Source: Xanthomonas sp. XNM01 (GTDB lineage Bacteria > Pseudomonadota > Gammaproteobacteria > Xanthomonadales > Xanthomonadaceae). Taken from it: a stretch of 64,000 nucleotides of DNA. Below, piece by piece: positions 39,294 through 49,021 of the stretch. Numbering within the stretch: the first letter of the stretch is position 1; every line of letters begins with the position of its first letter. The notes beneath the pieces are model-generated. The model had not been told where the DNA came from and did no database searches. It saw nothing but the letters and a program-made list of their open reading frames with translations. The position numbers and the translations under genes are program-made. The DNA lies in assembly GCF_014851915.1 (NCBI RefSeq), contig NZ_JACVAP010000001.1, positions 744,001 through 808,000 of the forward strand, written 5' to 3'.

Positions 39294-39962
39294 TCAGCGC
39301 GCGACGTGCGCCGGCAAGGCCCGCCTGTCGTCTGCGGCCGCTTCGGCGACCAGGTGCGGAAAGCTGGTGCCGGTGTACAGGTCGCAGAAGCGCAGGTCGT
39401 CGAAGCGGATGTGGTGCAGGTCGCCCCCGGGCCGTGGGACGGTGAAGCGCGCATCCAGTGCGGCCCGGATGTCGCTGCGGATCACCAGGGGATGTCCGCC
39501 TTCGGCCAGACGCGCGAGCGGTGGCGGATCGGCCAGCGGCGGACGGCGTTGCGCGTCGATGCGGGCCAGCGATGCGGCCGCACGCTGCATCGCCTCGTGC
39601 ACGAATGGCTGCCGGCGGTCGGGCAACGTGCCGGGATCCGGCAGCTGCCCGGCGATGTCGGCCAGCGACACGCGTCCGATCACGTTCACCGCCAGCCACG
39701 CGTCATGACCGTGCCGTGGCGTGCGCAGTGTCACCGGAATGGTCTGCAGTGCGTCCGCGCCCAGCGCCTGCAGGGCCAGGACGATGTCGCGATGGAACAG
39801 CGGCATCCGGGCGCATTGCATCAGCAGGGGCGGGTGCTCGGTGCCGCAGCGGGCCTCGATCCGCTGCGGCGGCGCGGCCAGGGCGAGGCCGTCGCCGCCG
39901 CGTGCGCCCCAGTCACCAAGGTCCAGCGTGCGGACGACCTTGGGCAGCAGCAGGTCGTACAT
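39294..39962 (-). CDS. Imm11-like (DUF1629) immunity-family protein, orphan
   Basis: 222 residues, cytoplasmic. RMPLFHRDIVLALQALGADALQTIPVTL followed by AWLAVNVIGRVSLADIA and a late HHIRFDDLRFCDLY resembles the Imm11/DUF1629 family, predicted immunity proteins of polymorphic toxin systems. No toxin gene lies beside it here, so it is an orphan or protects against incoming toxins. It is near the T4SS locus (about 6 kb) but separated from it by unrelated genes. Confidence 0.6.
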   Translation of the reverse strand: MYDLLLPKVVRTLDLGDWGARGGDGLALAAPPQRIEARCGTEHPPLLMQCARMPLFHRDIVLALQALGADALQTIPVTLRTPRHGHDAWLAVNVIGRVSLADIAGQLPDPGTLPDRRQPFVHEAMQRAAASLARIDAQRRPPLADPPPLARLAEGGHPLVIRSDIRAALDARFTVPRPGGDLHHIRFDDLRFCDLYTGTSFPHLVAEAAADDRRALPAHVAR

Positions 39963-40131
39963 GGAGCCTCCGGGGCGTGCGGTGGAAAACGGCGGGGCGA
40001 TGGTAGCGCGCTTGTTGCCGTGCGGGCTCGCAAGCGCATGCGGCCGTCACTGCACATGCTCCATCGGTCATGGCATCGCCAGCGGGATGGCGATGCCATG
40101 ACCCAGGTCAAGCCGATGGCGGATGCGGCGC

Positions 40132-40159
40132 TTAAGCGGGAATCGAAAAGGGTCGATAG
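40132..40159 (+). promoter_or_regulatory. FliA (sigma28)-like promoter of the chemoreceptor gene
   Basis: TTAAGCGG (40132-40139), 12 bases, then GTCGATAG (40152-40159), compared with the flagellar sigma28 consensus TAAAGTTT-N11-GCCGATAA. It lies 70 bases before the chemoreceptor start, as expected for a motility-class gene. Confidence 0.55.
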
Positions 40160-40228
40160 ATCAGGCGGTGCCGTGGCCGCCTCAGGATCGATGCGGCGGC
40201 ACTCCCCCTCCCCATGATGTGAGTCCCC

Positions 40229-42376
40229 ATGAACATGCTTCAGCGCCTCGGAGTCGGCCGACGGCTCGCTCTCGGCTTCGGTCTGCTTCTCCTGCTGCTC
40301 GGCGCCTCCACCGGCCTGGCGCTGCACCAGCTCGACGGCATCGACGAGCAGATCCAGGAGATGACCGAGGTCCAGAACCGGAAGCTCTACCTGATGGCGC
40401 TGATGCGGCGCGACAACTTCCGGGTCGAGGGCGCGGTGCGCGACCTGATCCTGGCGCCCGCCGACGAGCGCAGCCAGGTGCTCGAACGGGTCGACGGCAT
40501 CCGCCAGAGCTACGCGTCCTCGGCCCAGGCGCTGGCCGCGCTGTCCGCCGATGCGGAAGAAGCCGGTGCGCGTCAGCAGATCGCCGCGACCGAGCAGGCC
40601 GCGCGCGAGCAGATCGACGCGGTCATCGGCCTGATCGATGCCGGCCAGGGCGAGGAAGCCGCGCGCATCCTGCTGGGCCCGGGCCGGGCGCTGTTCGAGC
40701 AGCGTGCGGCTACGCTGCAGGCCGCGATCGACATCCAGAACGCCCGCCAGGCGGATTCCACCAGCGCGATCAACGCGGCGGTGCGGCTGGCCAACGGCAG
40801 CCTGCTCGGGTTCGGGCTGCTCGCGCTGCTGGCCGGCATCGGTGCCGGCTGGGCCATCGCCCGCAGCCTGACCGTGCCGTTGCGACGTGCCACCGAGGTG
40901 GCCGATGCGATCGCGCATGGTCGCCTGGACAACCCGATCGGCGCGCAGCCCGGCGACGAGACCGGCCAGCTGCTGACCAGCATGCGCCATATGCAGGAGC
41001 AGCTGCAGGCGGTGATCGGCGCGCTGTCGGACATGGCCCACCACCACGACGCCGGCCGGATCAGCTTCCGCATGGACAACGCGCGTTTCCCCGGCGACTA
41101 CGGCCGCATGGTGCGCGAGAGCAATGCGCTGGTCGCCTCGCATGTCGAGCTGGAGACGCGGCTGGTGGCGCTGATGCAGCGCTACGCGATGGGCGACCTG
41201 AGCCAGGACATGGAACGCCTGCCCGGCGAGAAGGCGACGATGACCGAGGCGATGGAGGCCACCAAGCGCAACCTGTCGGCGATCAACGACGAGATCCGGC
41301 GCCTGGCGTCGGCCGCGGCCGCCGGCGACTTCTCCCAGCGTGGCGATGCGCAGCGCTACCAGCACGACTTCCGCGCGATGATCGAAGGCCTCAACGGCCT
41401 GATGGACACCACCGACGGCAACCTCGGCCAGGTGTCGGCACTGCTGCAGGCCATCGCCCGCGGCGACCTGACCGCACGCATGGAGGGCGATTTCCACGGC
41501 GTGTTCGCCCGCATGCGCGACGACGCCAACGCGACCGTCGGCCAGCTGACCGACATCGTCGGCCGCATCCAGCAGGCGTCCACGTCGATCAACGGCGCTG
41601 CCGGCGAGATCGCGGCCGGCAACAGCGATCTGTCGCGCCGCACCGAGCAGCAGGCGGCCAATCTGGAGGAAACCGCCGCATCGATGGAGGAACTGACCTC
41701 CACCGTGCGCCAGAACGCCGACCACGCCCGCCAGGCCAACCAGCTGGCGATCGGCGCCGCCGACGTGGCCGCCCACGGTGGTCAGGTCGTCGGGCAGGTG
41801 GTGGCGACCATGAGCGGGATCGAGCAGGCCTCGCGCAGGATCGCCGAGATCATCTCGGTGATCGACGGGATCTCGTTCCAGACCAACATCCTGGCGCTCA
41901 ATGCCGCGGTCGAGGCCGCGCGTGCAGGCGAGCAGGGCCGTGGCTTCGCGGTGGTGGCCTCGGAGGTGCGGACGCTGGCCCAGCGCAGCACCGGCGCGGC
42001 CAAGGAGATCAAAGCGCTGATCGAGGACTCGGTGGAGAAGGTGGCCGGTGGATCGGCGCTGGTCGCCCAGGCCGGCGCGACGATGGACGAGATCGTCGCC
42101 AGCGTGAAGCGGGTGAACGACATCATGGGCGAGATCGCCGCGGCCTCGCAGGAGCAGAGCGCCGGCATCGAACAGGTCAACCAGGCCATCACCCAGATGG
42201 ACGAGACCACCCAGCAGAACGCGGCCCTGGTCGAGGAGGCGTCGGCCGCCGCCGGCAGCATGGAACAGCAGGCCGCGGGGCTGATCGAGGCGGTGTCGGT
42301 GTTCCGGATCGGAGCGGCATCGGCCGGTGCCGCCGCCGGACACGGCCTGCAGCCGCTGCACGCCAGCGCGGCCTGA
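40229..42376 (+). CDS. Methyl-accepting chemotaxis protein
   Basis: 715 residues. Membrane helix 1 about 14-32, a four-helix periplasmic sensor (about 33-188, with [26 protein letters not shown] resembling 4HB_MCP), membrane helix 2 about 190-212, then HAMP ([18 protein letters not shown]), a second HAMP-like linker region (about 265-420) and the signalling domain with the hairpin tip [23 protein letters not shown], then [16 protein letters not shown]. Adaptation segments flank it ([38 protein letters not shown]). No C-terminal CheR pentapeptide. Ligand unknown. Confidence 0.95.
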   Translation: MNMLQRLGVGRRLALGFGLLLLLLGASTGLALHQLDGIDEQIQEMTEVQNRKLYLMALMRRDNFRVEGAVRDLILAPADERSQVLERVDGIRQSYASSAQALAALSADAEEAGARQQIAATEQAAREQIDAVIGLIDAGQGEEAARILLGPGRALFEQRAATLQAAIDIQNARQADSTSAINAAVRLANGSLLGFGLLALLAGIGAGWAIARSLTVPLRRATEVADAIAHGRLDNPIGAQPGDETGQLLTSMRHMQEQLQAVIGALSDMAHHHDAGRISFRMDNARFPGDYGRMVRESNALVASHVELETRLVALMQRYAMGDLSQDMERLPGEKATMTEAMEATKRNLSAINDEIRRLASAAAAGDFSQRGDAQRYQHDFRAMIEGLNGLMDTTDGNLGQVSALLQAIARGDLTARMEGDFHGVFARMRDDANATVGQLTDIVGRIQQASTSINGAAGEIAAGNSDLSRRTEQQAANLEETAASMEELTSTVRQNADHARQANQLAIGAADVAAHGGQVVGQVVATMSGIEQASRRIAEIISVIDGISFQTNILALNAAVEAARAGEQGRGFAVVASEVRTLAQRSTGAAKEIKALIEDSVEKVAGGSALVAQAGATMDEIVASVKRVNDIMGEIAAASQEQSAGIEQVNQAITQMDETTQQNAALVEEASAAAGSMEQQAAGLIEAVSVFRIGAASAGAAAGHGLQPLHASAA

Positions 42377-42602
42377 GGCCGCCGGAGCCGGTGCGCGCGC
42401 CGGCTGCCAGCCCTGCTGGATCGGGCGTCCCGATGTCCGGCCCTGCGGCCGGGTGCCGGGACCGCGTCCGCGTCCGGAGATGGGCGTTCGCAATGCGATC
42501 TGATCCGCCGGTCTCCGGCGGATCGGCATTACGCGTGCGCGGGCGATCGTGTCTGCAGGCGCGGACGACGGCCTGCCGTTGAGTCCGGCCCTGAGCAGCG
42601 GC

Positions 42603-43025
42603 TTACACGTAGTGCAGCGTCACCAGCACCAGCACCAGGTAGCGCCCGGTCTTGGCGATGGCCACCAGCGGCAGGAACACCCGCAGCGGCTCGCGCATGA
42701 TGCCGGCGGCCAGGGTCAGCGGATCGCCGATCACAGGCGCCCAGCTCAGCAGCAGCGACCAGCGGCCATACCGCGCGTACCAGCCGCGCGCGCGCTCCAG
42801 TGCCGCGGGTTTGACCGGAAACCAGCGGCGGTCGCGGTAATGGACCACGCCGCGGCCCAGGTACCAGTTGACCAGCGATCCGAGCACGTTGCCGACGCTG
42901 GCCACCAGCAGCAGCCAGCCCCACGGATGGCCGGCCAGCAACAGCCCCACCAGGACCGCTTCGGATTGCGCCGGAAGCAGAGTCGCGGCCAGGAATGCCG
43001 CCATGAACAGGCCGAGGTAGAGCAT
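42603..43025 (-). CDS. YqaA/DedA-family (VTT domain) membrane protein
   Basis: 140 residues. MLYLGLFMAAFLAATLLPAQSEAVLVGLLLAG at the N terminus, SVGNVLGSLVNWYLGRG, YGRWSLLLSWAPVIGDPLTLAAGIMR and a final helix match YqaA-type SNARE-associated (VTT) proteins with re-entrant helices. The family is linked to lipid scrambling or transport in the inner membrane. The 226 bases between the chemoreceptor stop and this gene's end hold nothing recognisable. Confidence 0.88.
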   Translation of the reverse strand: MLYLGLFMAAFLAATLLPAQSEAVLVGLLLAGHPWGWLLLVASVGNVLGSLVNWYLGRGVVHYRDRRWFPVKPAALERARGWYARYGRWSLLLSWAPVIGDPLTLAAGIMREPLRVFLPLVAIAKTGRYLVLVLVTLHYV

Positions 43026-43265
43026 GGCGGACGTGCGGCAGTTGCAGATGGACCGGCAAGGGTAGCGCGCCGCCCTGCCTGCACGGTCGTGCGTGGCAGT
43101 CCGCGCATCCCATGTCGGAGGCGGGCAGCAGACAGAAACCGGCAGGCGCGGGGGCGCGGGGGCCGTCCACGGTGGAGCTGGCGCCGGGCATACGTATGCA
43201 TGATGATGCACGTTTGTGCATGAAGGTGTAGGATTGCGTTCTTCGCGACCGGCACAGGTGTCCCG

Positions 43266-43919
43266 ATGTCCTCTGCTCCTCACGCCATCCCGCATGCGCC
43301 CAGCGTGGTCGTCTTCGACCTCGGCGGGGTGTTGATCGACTGGAATCCCCGCTATCTGTACCGCGATGTCTTCGGCGACGCGGCCGAGATGGAGCATTTC
43401 CTGGCCGAAATCTGCAGTCCCGCCTGGAACGCACGGCAGGATGCGGGACGGCCGTGGGACGAGGCCGTCGCCGAACTCAGTGCCAGGCATCCTTCGCACG
43501 CGGCGCAGATCGCGATGTACCGCGACCGCTGGGAGCAGACGCTGGGCGATGCGATCGCGCCGACGGTCGAGGTCCTGCATGCGCTGCACGCGCAGGGCGT
43601 CGGCCTGTATGCGCTGACCAACTGGTCGCAGGAGACCTTCCCGGTCGCGTTGAAGCGGTTTCCGTTCCTGGCCTGGTTCGACGGCATCCTGGTGTCCGGC
43701 GAGGAGGGGCTGATCAAGCCCGATCCGGCGATCTACAGGCGGCTGCTGGAGCGCTTCGCCATCGACCCGCAGGCGGCGGTGTTCATCGACGACTCCCTGC
43801 CCAATGTCGAGGCCGCACGGCAGCTGGGCCTGCATGGCATCCACTTCCACGATGCGTCCGCGCTGCGGCGCGCGCTGGTCGCGCTGGGGATGCGGATCGA
43901 CGTGGAGCCGCAGGCATGA
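43266..43919 (+). CDS. HAD-superfamily hydrolase (subfamily IA)
   Basis: 217 residues. Motif I VVFDLGGVLIDWN has Asp nucleophile but Gly-Gly in place of the second Asp (as in dehalogenase-like and YihX-type HADs), motif II ALTNWS, motif III Lys in EGLIKPDPAIYRR, motif IV FIDDSLPNVEAA; alpha-helical cap between I and II. Probably a phosphatase of small sugars or metabolites. Its stop overlaps the start of the DeoR gene (ATGA), giving an operon with the regulator and the MFS gene. Confidence 0.88.
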   Translation: MSSAPHAIPHAPSVVVFDLGGVLIDWNPRYLYRDVFGDAAEMEHFLAEICSPAWNARQDAGRPWDEAVAELSARHPSHAAQIAMYRDRWEQTLGDAIAPTVEVLHALHAQGVGLYALTNWSQETFPVALKRFPFLAWFDGILVSGEEGLIKPDPAIYRRLLERFAIDPQAAVFIDDSLPNVEAARQLGLHGIHFHDASALRRALVALGMRIDVEPQA

Positions 43920-44704
43920 GCACCGCGCCCATCGAGGCGCTGCCGCAGGAGCGGCAGCAGGCGATCCTGGCGCTGCTGCGCGAGCACGGCCGGGTCGTGG
44001 CCGCCGATCTGGCCGAGCGCTTCGGTGTGTCGGAGGACTCGATCCGCCGCGACCTGCGCGAACTCGCCGCCCGGGGGCTGTGCCAGCGGGTCTATGGCGG
44101 CGCGCTGAAGCCCTCGGCATCGCCGCGGGCGCTGGCGGCACGGCGCGAGCTGGACAGCGACGCCAAGCGCGCCCTGGCCGCTGCGGCGGCCGGCCTGGTC
44201 CAGCCGGGGCAGGTGCTGCTGATCGACGCCGGTTCCACCAATGCCTGCATCGCCGCGGCGCTTCCCGAGGGGCGCTCGCTGACCGTGCTGACCAACGCGC
44301 CGGACATCGCCGGCCTCCTGCTGGTGCGCGAGGGCATCGAGGTGGTGCTGATCGGCGGCCGGCTCGACCCGCAGACCGGTGCGACGGTCGGCGCGCAGGC
44401 GCTCGAGCAGGTGCAGCGCGTGCGTGCCGACCTGTGCTTCCCCGGCGCCTGCGCGATCGATACCGACGGTACGCTTTGGGCCAACAACGCCGAAGAGGCC
44501 GTGTTCAAGCGCGCGATGGTCCAGGCCAGCACCGAGACGGTGGTGGTGGCGACCGCCGACAAGCTGGCCGCGCATGCCACCCATCAGGTCGCGGCGGCCG
44601 CGGCGGTGAGCCGCCTGGTCACCGGTGCGGACGCGCCGACCGCGTTGCTGCGCCGCCTGCGCGCCTCCGGCATCGAGATCCTCAAGGTGCCGATCGGCCG
44701 CTGA
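43916..44704 (+). CDS. DeoR/GlpR-family transcriptional regulator
   Basis: 262 residues. DeoR HTH at the N terminus (LPQERQQAILALLREHGRVVAADLAERFGVSEDSIRRDLREL) and a DeoRC sugar-phosphate sensor domain (LIDAGSTNACIAAALPEG, TNAPDIAGLLL, VVLIGGRLDPQTGA, EEAVFKRAMVQAS, ADKLAAHATHQVA). It likely represses the HAD-deoR-MFS operon until a phosphorylated sugar accumulates. The middle gene of three. Confidence 0.92.
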   Translation: MSTAPIEALPQERQQAILALLREHGRVVAADLAERFGVSEDSIRRDLRELAARGLCQRVYGGALKPSASPRALAARRELDSDAKRALAAAAAGLVQPGQVLLIDAGSTNACIAAALPEGRSLTVLTNAPDIAGLLLVREGIEVVLIGGRLDPQTGATVGAQALEQVQRVRADLCFPGACAIDTDGTLWANNAEEAVFKRAMVQASTETVVVATADKLAAHATHQVAAAAAVSRLVTGADAPTALLRRLRASGIEILKVPIGR

Positions 44705-44806
44705 GCCGCCCGCGTCATGCCGATGCCCACGCGCTGTCCGCGGTCGCGCGGCATCGCCTTCCTGCCGTCCGTTCCGGACGCCCTCTTCATCCCATCCGGT
44801 CGAACC

Positions 44807-45961
44807 ATGTCACGTCCCCACGATGCAGTCCTGCAGCAGCACGCCACGCGTGCGGCCTTCTTCATGCCCGGTTTCGCGATGGCGGCCTGGGCGCCGATCG
44901 TGCCGTTCGCCAAGGCGCGGGCCGGGCTCGACGACGGCAGTCTCGGGCTGGTCCTGCTGTGCCTCGGCGCCGGCTCGCTGCTGGCGATGCCGCTGGCCGG
45001 CGCGCTGACCGCGCGGCAGGGGTGCCGGCGCGTGCTCATGGTGGCCGCGTTGCTGATCTGCGCGGTGCTGCCGATGCTGGCGGTGGTCTCCAGCCCCATC
45101 GCGCTGGGCGTGGCGCTGTTCGTGTTCGGTGCGGGTGTGGGCACGATGGACTGCACGATGAACATGCAGGCCGTGGTGGTCGAGCGCGAGAGCGGGCGCG
45201 CGCTGATGTCCGGTTTCCACGCGTTCTACAGCATCGGCGGCTTCGTCGGTGCGGCCGCGCTGACTGCGCTGCTCAGCGTCGGCGCGGCGCCGTGGGTGGC
45301 CTGCGCGATCGCGGTGGCGGTGCTGGTCGCGCTGCTGCTCGGTTCGATGCGCTACTGGCGCACCGAGCGGATCGCGCAGGACGCGCCGGCCTTCGCCTGG
45401 CCGCGCGGGATCGTGCTGCTGATCGGCGCGATGTGCTTCGTGGTGTTCCTGGCCGAAGGCGCGATGCTGGACTGGGGTGCGGTGTTCCTGGCCGACGCCA
45501 AGGGCATGGACGAGGCGCGCGCCGGCATCGGCTACGTGGTGTTCTCGCTGGCGATGACGGTCACCCGTCTGGTCGGCGATGGCATGGTGCAGCGGCTGGG
45601 CCGCCTGCCGACCATCATCGCCGGTGCGCTGGTCGCGTTCGGTGGGTTCGTGCTGGCGACCACGTTGGATGCACCGTCGCACGCGCTGGCCGGTTTCGCC
45701 CTGATCGGCATCGGCTGCGCCAACATCGTGCCGGCGATGTTCTCGCTGGCCGGCCAGCAGAAGACCATGCCCGAGAGCCTCGCCATCCCCGCGATCACCA
45801 CGCTCGGCTACGCCGGCGTGCTGGCGGGCCCGGCACTGATCGGCTTCATCGCGCAGGGGACCACGCTGGTCTTCGCGTTCCTGTGCGTGGCCAGTGCGCT
45901 GCTGGCGGTGGCGGTGGCCACGCGCTGGCTGCGGGCCGTGTCCGGGGCGGGATCGGCGTAG
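44807..45961 (+). CDS. MFS transporter (YbjJ-like)
   Basis: 384 residues, about 12 membrane helices. Notable: RAAFFMPGFAMAAWAPIVPFAKARAGLDDG at the N terminus and GSLLAMPLAGALTARQGCRRVL (motif A), MDCTMNMQAVVVERESGRALMSGFHAFYSIGG, typical of the YbjJ/fucose-permease-like group. The order HAD phosphatase, regulator, MFS is like E. coli ybjI-ybjJ-ybjK. Probably exports or imports a sugar-like compound. The start at 44807 lies about 100 bases after deoR. Confidence 0.88.
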   Translation: MSRPHDAVLQQHATRAAFFMPGFAMAAWAPIVPFAKARAGLDDGSLGLVLLCLGAGSLLAMPLAGALTARQGCRRVLMVAALLICAVLPMLAVVSSPIALGVALFVFGAGVGTMDCTMNMQAVVVERESGRALMSGFHAFYSIGGFVGAAALTALLSVGAAPWVACAIAVAVLVALLLGSMRYWRTERIAQDAPAFAWPRGIVLLIGAMCFVVFLAEGAMLDWGAVFLADAKGMDEARAGIGYVVFSLAMTVTRLVGDGMVQRLGRLPTIIAGALVAFGGFVLATTLDAPSHALAGFALIGIGCANIVPAMFSLAGQQKTMPESLAIPAITTLGYAGVLAGPALIGFIAQGTTLVFAFLCVASALLAVAVATRWLRAVSGAGSA

Positions 45962-46033
45962 AGAGCCGCGCGCCGAGGACGCCGGCGCCTTTGGAGACGG
46001 CCCTCGGTCGGCAGCGTGTCGCCACCCGCCATG

Positions 46034-46053
46034 CCCGGCTGGAAGAAGCCGGG
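46034..46053. terminator. Hairpin between convergent MFS and virD4 genes
   Basis: Arms CCCGGCT (46034-46040) and AGCCGGG (46047-46053) with a six-base loop in the 111-base convergent gap. It could serve as a bidirectional terminator; there is no T run on either side. Confidence 0.35.
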
Positions 46054-46072
46054 AAGCCGGGCCGTTGGCGGC

Positions 46073-47752
46073 TCACGTCGTGCGCAGTTCGAGCGGCTTC
46101 ACTTCCACCTTCGGCAGCAGCCGCTTGGTGAAGTAGCTGTCCTTGTAGTAACGGATCTTGCGGCACAGGACCGGGTGCGGCAGGCCTTCGTACAGGACGA
46201 TCTCCTTCTCCGGTCCCATCGCCTTCAGCTCCTGCGGCAGCATCAGGGCGCGCTTCTCCAGCACCTCGTTGTCCGACACGCTGCGCCCCTGTCCGTGCGA
46301 GCGGGTGCGCGCGCGGCGGCGGATGGTGGTGTAGCCGAGCATTTCCGAGTAGTCGTTGGCGTCCTGCTGCTCGCGCGGCGCATAGATGATCTGCAGCGCG
46401 TGGTTGGTGATGATGGTGCGCGAGAGTTCCTTGCCGTAGACCGCATCGAGCTGCGCCATCGACTGGATGATCGGCAGCAGACGCAGGTTGTAGCCGGCCA
46501 TGTAGGCCACCGCCTTGGCGATGATGTCGACCCGGCCGATCGAGGTGAACTCGTCCATCAGCAGCAGGCACTGGTGCTTGAGGCTCTTGTCGTTCTGCGG
46601 CAGCGCCTTGGTGTTGACGTTGATCAGCTGGCTGAAGAACAGGTTCACGATCATCCGGCTCTCGGCCAGCTTGTTCGGCTGTATGCCGACGTAGATCGTC
46701 ATGCGCCGGCGGCGGACATCGTCCAGGCGGAAGTCGTCGGCGCTGGTGACCGCATCGAGGACCGGGTTGAGCCATGGATTGAGCGGCTCGCGGAACGAGC
46801 CGATGATCGAGGCGAAGGTCACGTCGGCCTGCGACAGCAGGCCGGTGAACGCGGTACGTGTCTGCGCGCCAAGGAACGGCTGCTCGCACAGTTTCTGCAG
46901 GTAGGGCTTGAGTTCGGTGCCGTCGCCCGAGGACACGCGCAGGATCGCACCGAGCGTGGGCTTCTCGGCGGCGGGGTCGGCCTCGTGACGTTCGAACACG
47001 TACAGGGCGAACGCCAGGAAGGCGTTGCGTGCCTGGCTGATCCAGAACTTGTCCTTGTCGTCGCCATCCGGATACAGCATGGCGGCGATGCTCTGCAGGT
47101 CGGAGATGCGGAACGCCGGATCGGCCGACACGTAGGTCAGCGGATTCCAGCGATGGCTGCGGCGGTCCTCGGCGAAAGGATTGAACAGGTAGATCTCGTG
47201 GCCGATCGAGCGGCGCCAGCCGGAGGTCAGGTCGTAATTCTCCTGCTTGATGTCCAGCACCACCGCCGACTCGCGGTAATCAAGCAGGTTCGGGATGACC
47301 ACGCCGACGCCCTTGCCCGAGCGGGTGGGGGCGGCCAGGATCACGAACTGCTGTCCGGCCAGGCGCAGCAGCTTGCCGTTCATCTGCCCGACGACGATGC
47401 CGTCCTCCTTCTGCTTGAGAAAGCCGTTGCCGGCCAGGTCCATCATCCCGGCGAAGCGGGCGCGGCCATGCAGGTTGCCGTAGCTGCGCAGCTTGAACAG
47501 CATCACCATCAGCGAGGCCCAGACCAGGAACGCCACGCCGGCGCCGACCGCGCCGGCCGCCTTGATCCGCCCGCCGTACTGCGCGACCTGCGGATGATCC
47601 AGATGCCTGAGGTAATCGAGGTAGGTGCCCAGCCCGGCCTGTCCGGTATCCAGCCCGAGAAACATCAGGGCGAGATGGCCGGACAGATAGAGCGCGGCGA
47701 TGCAGGCCAGCACGGTGATGACGGACGCGATGAGCAGGCGTGTGTTGGTCAC
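46073..47752 (-). CDS. virD4: Type IV secretion coupling protein VirD4
   Basis: 559 residues. Two N-terminal membrane helices (about 5-30 and 65-87), then the nucleotide-binding domain with Walker A APTRSGKGVG (141-150), Walker B LLLMDEFTSIGR and a Gln-rich IIQSMAQLDAVYG. The ATPase sits at the inner membrane and hands substrates to the VirB channel; in X-T4SSs it recognises effectors with the XVIPCD domain. It is on the opposite strand to the virB operon. No relaxase accompanies it, which argues against conjugation. Confidence 0.95.
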   Translation of the reverse strand: MTNTRLLIASVITVLACIAALYLSGHLALMFLGLDTGQAGLGTYLDYLRHLDHPQVAQYGGRIKAAGAVGAGVAFLVWASLMVMLFKLRSYGNLHGRARFAGMMDLAGNGFLKQKEDGIVVGQMNGKLLRLAGQQFVILAAPTRSGKGVGVVIPNLLDYRESAVVLDIKQENYDLTSGWRRSIGHEIYLFNPFAEDRRSHRWNPLTYVSADPAFRISDLQSIAAMLYPDGDDKDKFWISQARNAFLAFALYVFERHEADPAAEKPTLGAILRVSSGDGTELKPYLQKLCEQPFLGAQTRTAFTGLLSQADVTFASIIGSFREPLNPWLNPVLDAVTSADDFRLDDVRRRRMTIYVGIQPNKLAESRMIVNLFFSQLINVNTKALPQNDKSLKHQCLLLMDEFTSIGRVDIIAKAVAYMAGYNLRLLPIIQSMAQLDAVYGKELSRTIITNHALQIIYAPREQQDANDYSEMLGYTTIRRRARTRSHGQGRSVSDNEVLEKRALMLPQELKAMGPEKEIVLYEGLPHPVLCRKIRYYKDSYFTKRLLPKVEVKPLELRTT

Positions 47753-47840
47753 GGAACAATCCTTGCGGGTCTACGGTGGAGGCGCCTGCGGCGTGCAGGC
47801 ATGTCGGCCGACCACTCCGGCCGCCGACGGAGTCGGGCGG

Positions 47841-48419
47841 TCACTCGGCGGGCGCGGACGACCCGGTGCGTTCGACCAGCACGTACTCCTCGTTCCTGCT
47901 CCAGCGCTGCAGTCCGGGTTCGAGCTTGATGCAGGGCTGACCGTCACACGACGTGATGGAGACCTGTTCGAGTGCATCCAGGACCGCGGCGTCCACGCGT
48001 GCACGGTCGGCGCGTTCCAGGTTGTGTCTGGCGACATACGCGGTGCCGATCACCACGAGCGCTGCGGCCGCACCGAGGACGACGATCGACTTCCACCCCA
48101 TGAAGCGCAGGCGCGCCTCGGTCGCGATGCGCTGCTGCTGCAGCTGGTCGGCCATCTGCTGCAGACGCGCCGCGGTATCGGCCAGCGCAGCGGAGGCGGC
48201 CGGAATCTCCTGGGCCAATGCATCCCGCACCGCGGCGCTGGTCTGTCGGCTCAGTGCGGCCTGTCCATCGGCGACGTTCGTGCCGACGTCGGCCGCGCTT
48301 CGACGAAGCGCATCGACGGCATCGCGCTGGTCGGCGATCGCCTGCTCGCATTGCCGTGTGAGGTGGCCGGCCAGCAATGCCGCGCTGGCCACGAACTCTT
48401 CCATTTCCTTTCTTTCCAT
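47841..48419 (-). CDS. Coiled-coil membrane protein upstream of virD4
   Basis: 192 residues. About 85 residues of Ala/Gln/Asp-rich helical heptads (EQAIADQRDAVDALRRSAAD... LQQMADQLQQQRIATEARL), one membrane helix (about 110-128, SIVVLGAAAALVVIGTAYVA) and a short periplasmic-side domain with a cysteine pair (SITSCDGQPCIKLEPGLQ). It is 88 bases upstream of virD4 on the same strand, so likely co-expressed. Heptads plus a single helix recall mobilisation-type MobB-like accessory proteins, but I cannot assign it. Confidence 0.7.
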   Translation of the reverse strand: MERKEMEEFVASAALLAGHLTRQCEQAIADQRDAVDALRRSAADVGTNVADGQAALSRQTSAAVRDALAQEIPAASAALADTAARLQQMADQLQQQRIATEARLRFMGWKSIVVLGAAAALVVIGTAYVARHNLERADRARVDAAVLDALEQVSITSCDGQPCIKLEPGLQRWSRNEEYVLVERTGSSAPAE

Positions 48420-49021
48420 CGTTCACCTTGATCAATGGTGGAGTCACTTGGCGCGGCAATCTTGCCAGTCCTGCGCGCTGCTGCGCACCCGGATGAACGC
48501 GTACATGGTGAATGGATGTGCGTGATCGCGCGCTTCATGCGTGACGCAGCGTGTGATGGCCGGTCCGTGTTGCGCAAACATTCATCTCGCGGGTGACCGT
48601 GGTCGCGTTTCTGCACTTTCACCCTGAACGCGCGGTCACGCTTGTGATGCCTGCGTGATGTGACGTCGGTGTGGAGGTCGCAGGCGAGAGACGTCGATGA
48701 TGGCGGTGAAATGTTTCCATTGACGACACTCATGAATCTTGTACGCATCGCGCATGAAACGTACGGAGCGCGCGGTGTCCGCCACTTCACTTCGATCAGC
48801 TGCGCGTGCCGCGTATGGTCGGCGATGAAAATTCAGGAAGCGCATCACGTTTGCGGATGCATCGTGTCGCGAAATCGATCCATTTCCAGAACCCCCGCAT
48901 TTCATGATGATTTCTTCACCTTCTTGAACTGCTCACGGTGAATGTGAGTGATGTGTGAAGTATCGAATCCGTGAATGCCGCGTGTGTTTTCCGGGACGCT
49001 TCGGATGTAACAGTTTTGATG
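48420..49021. other. AT-rich divergent regulatory region between virD4 and virB operons
   Basis: About 600 bases with clearly lower GC than the flanking genes and no convincing gene. TTCACC (48915-48920) and GGTGAA (48937-48942) form a perfect inverted repeat, followed by the repeated word TGTGA (48943-48957 region). Likely the control region for both arms of the secretion locus. Confidence 0.5.

Noticed and set aside
36739..39699. A 986-residue open frame on the minus strand
   Set aside because: Out-of-frame shadow of the GH43 gene with Arg/Pro/Gly runs; the real GH43 frame is 37467-39086.
39821..42529. A 902-residue open frame antisense to the chemoreceptor
   Set aside because: His/Arg/Asp/Leu-rich mirror of a strongly coding gene; no start signal or domain.
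48943..48957. Clp/CRP-type site suggested by repeated TGTGA
   Set aside because: The words are direct repeats; the required TCACA half-site is missing.
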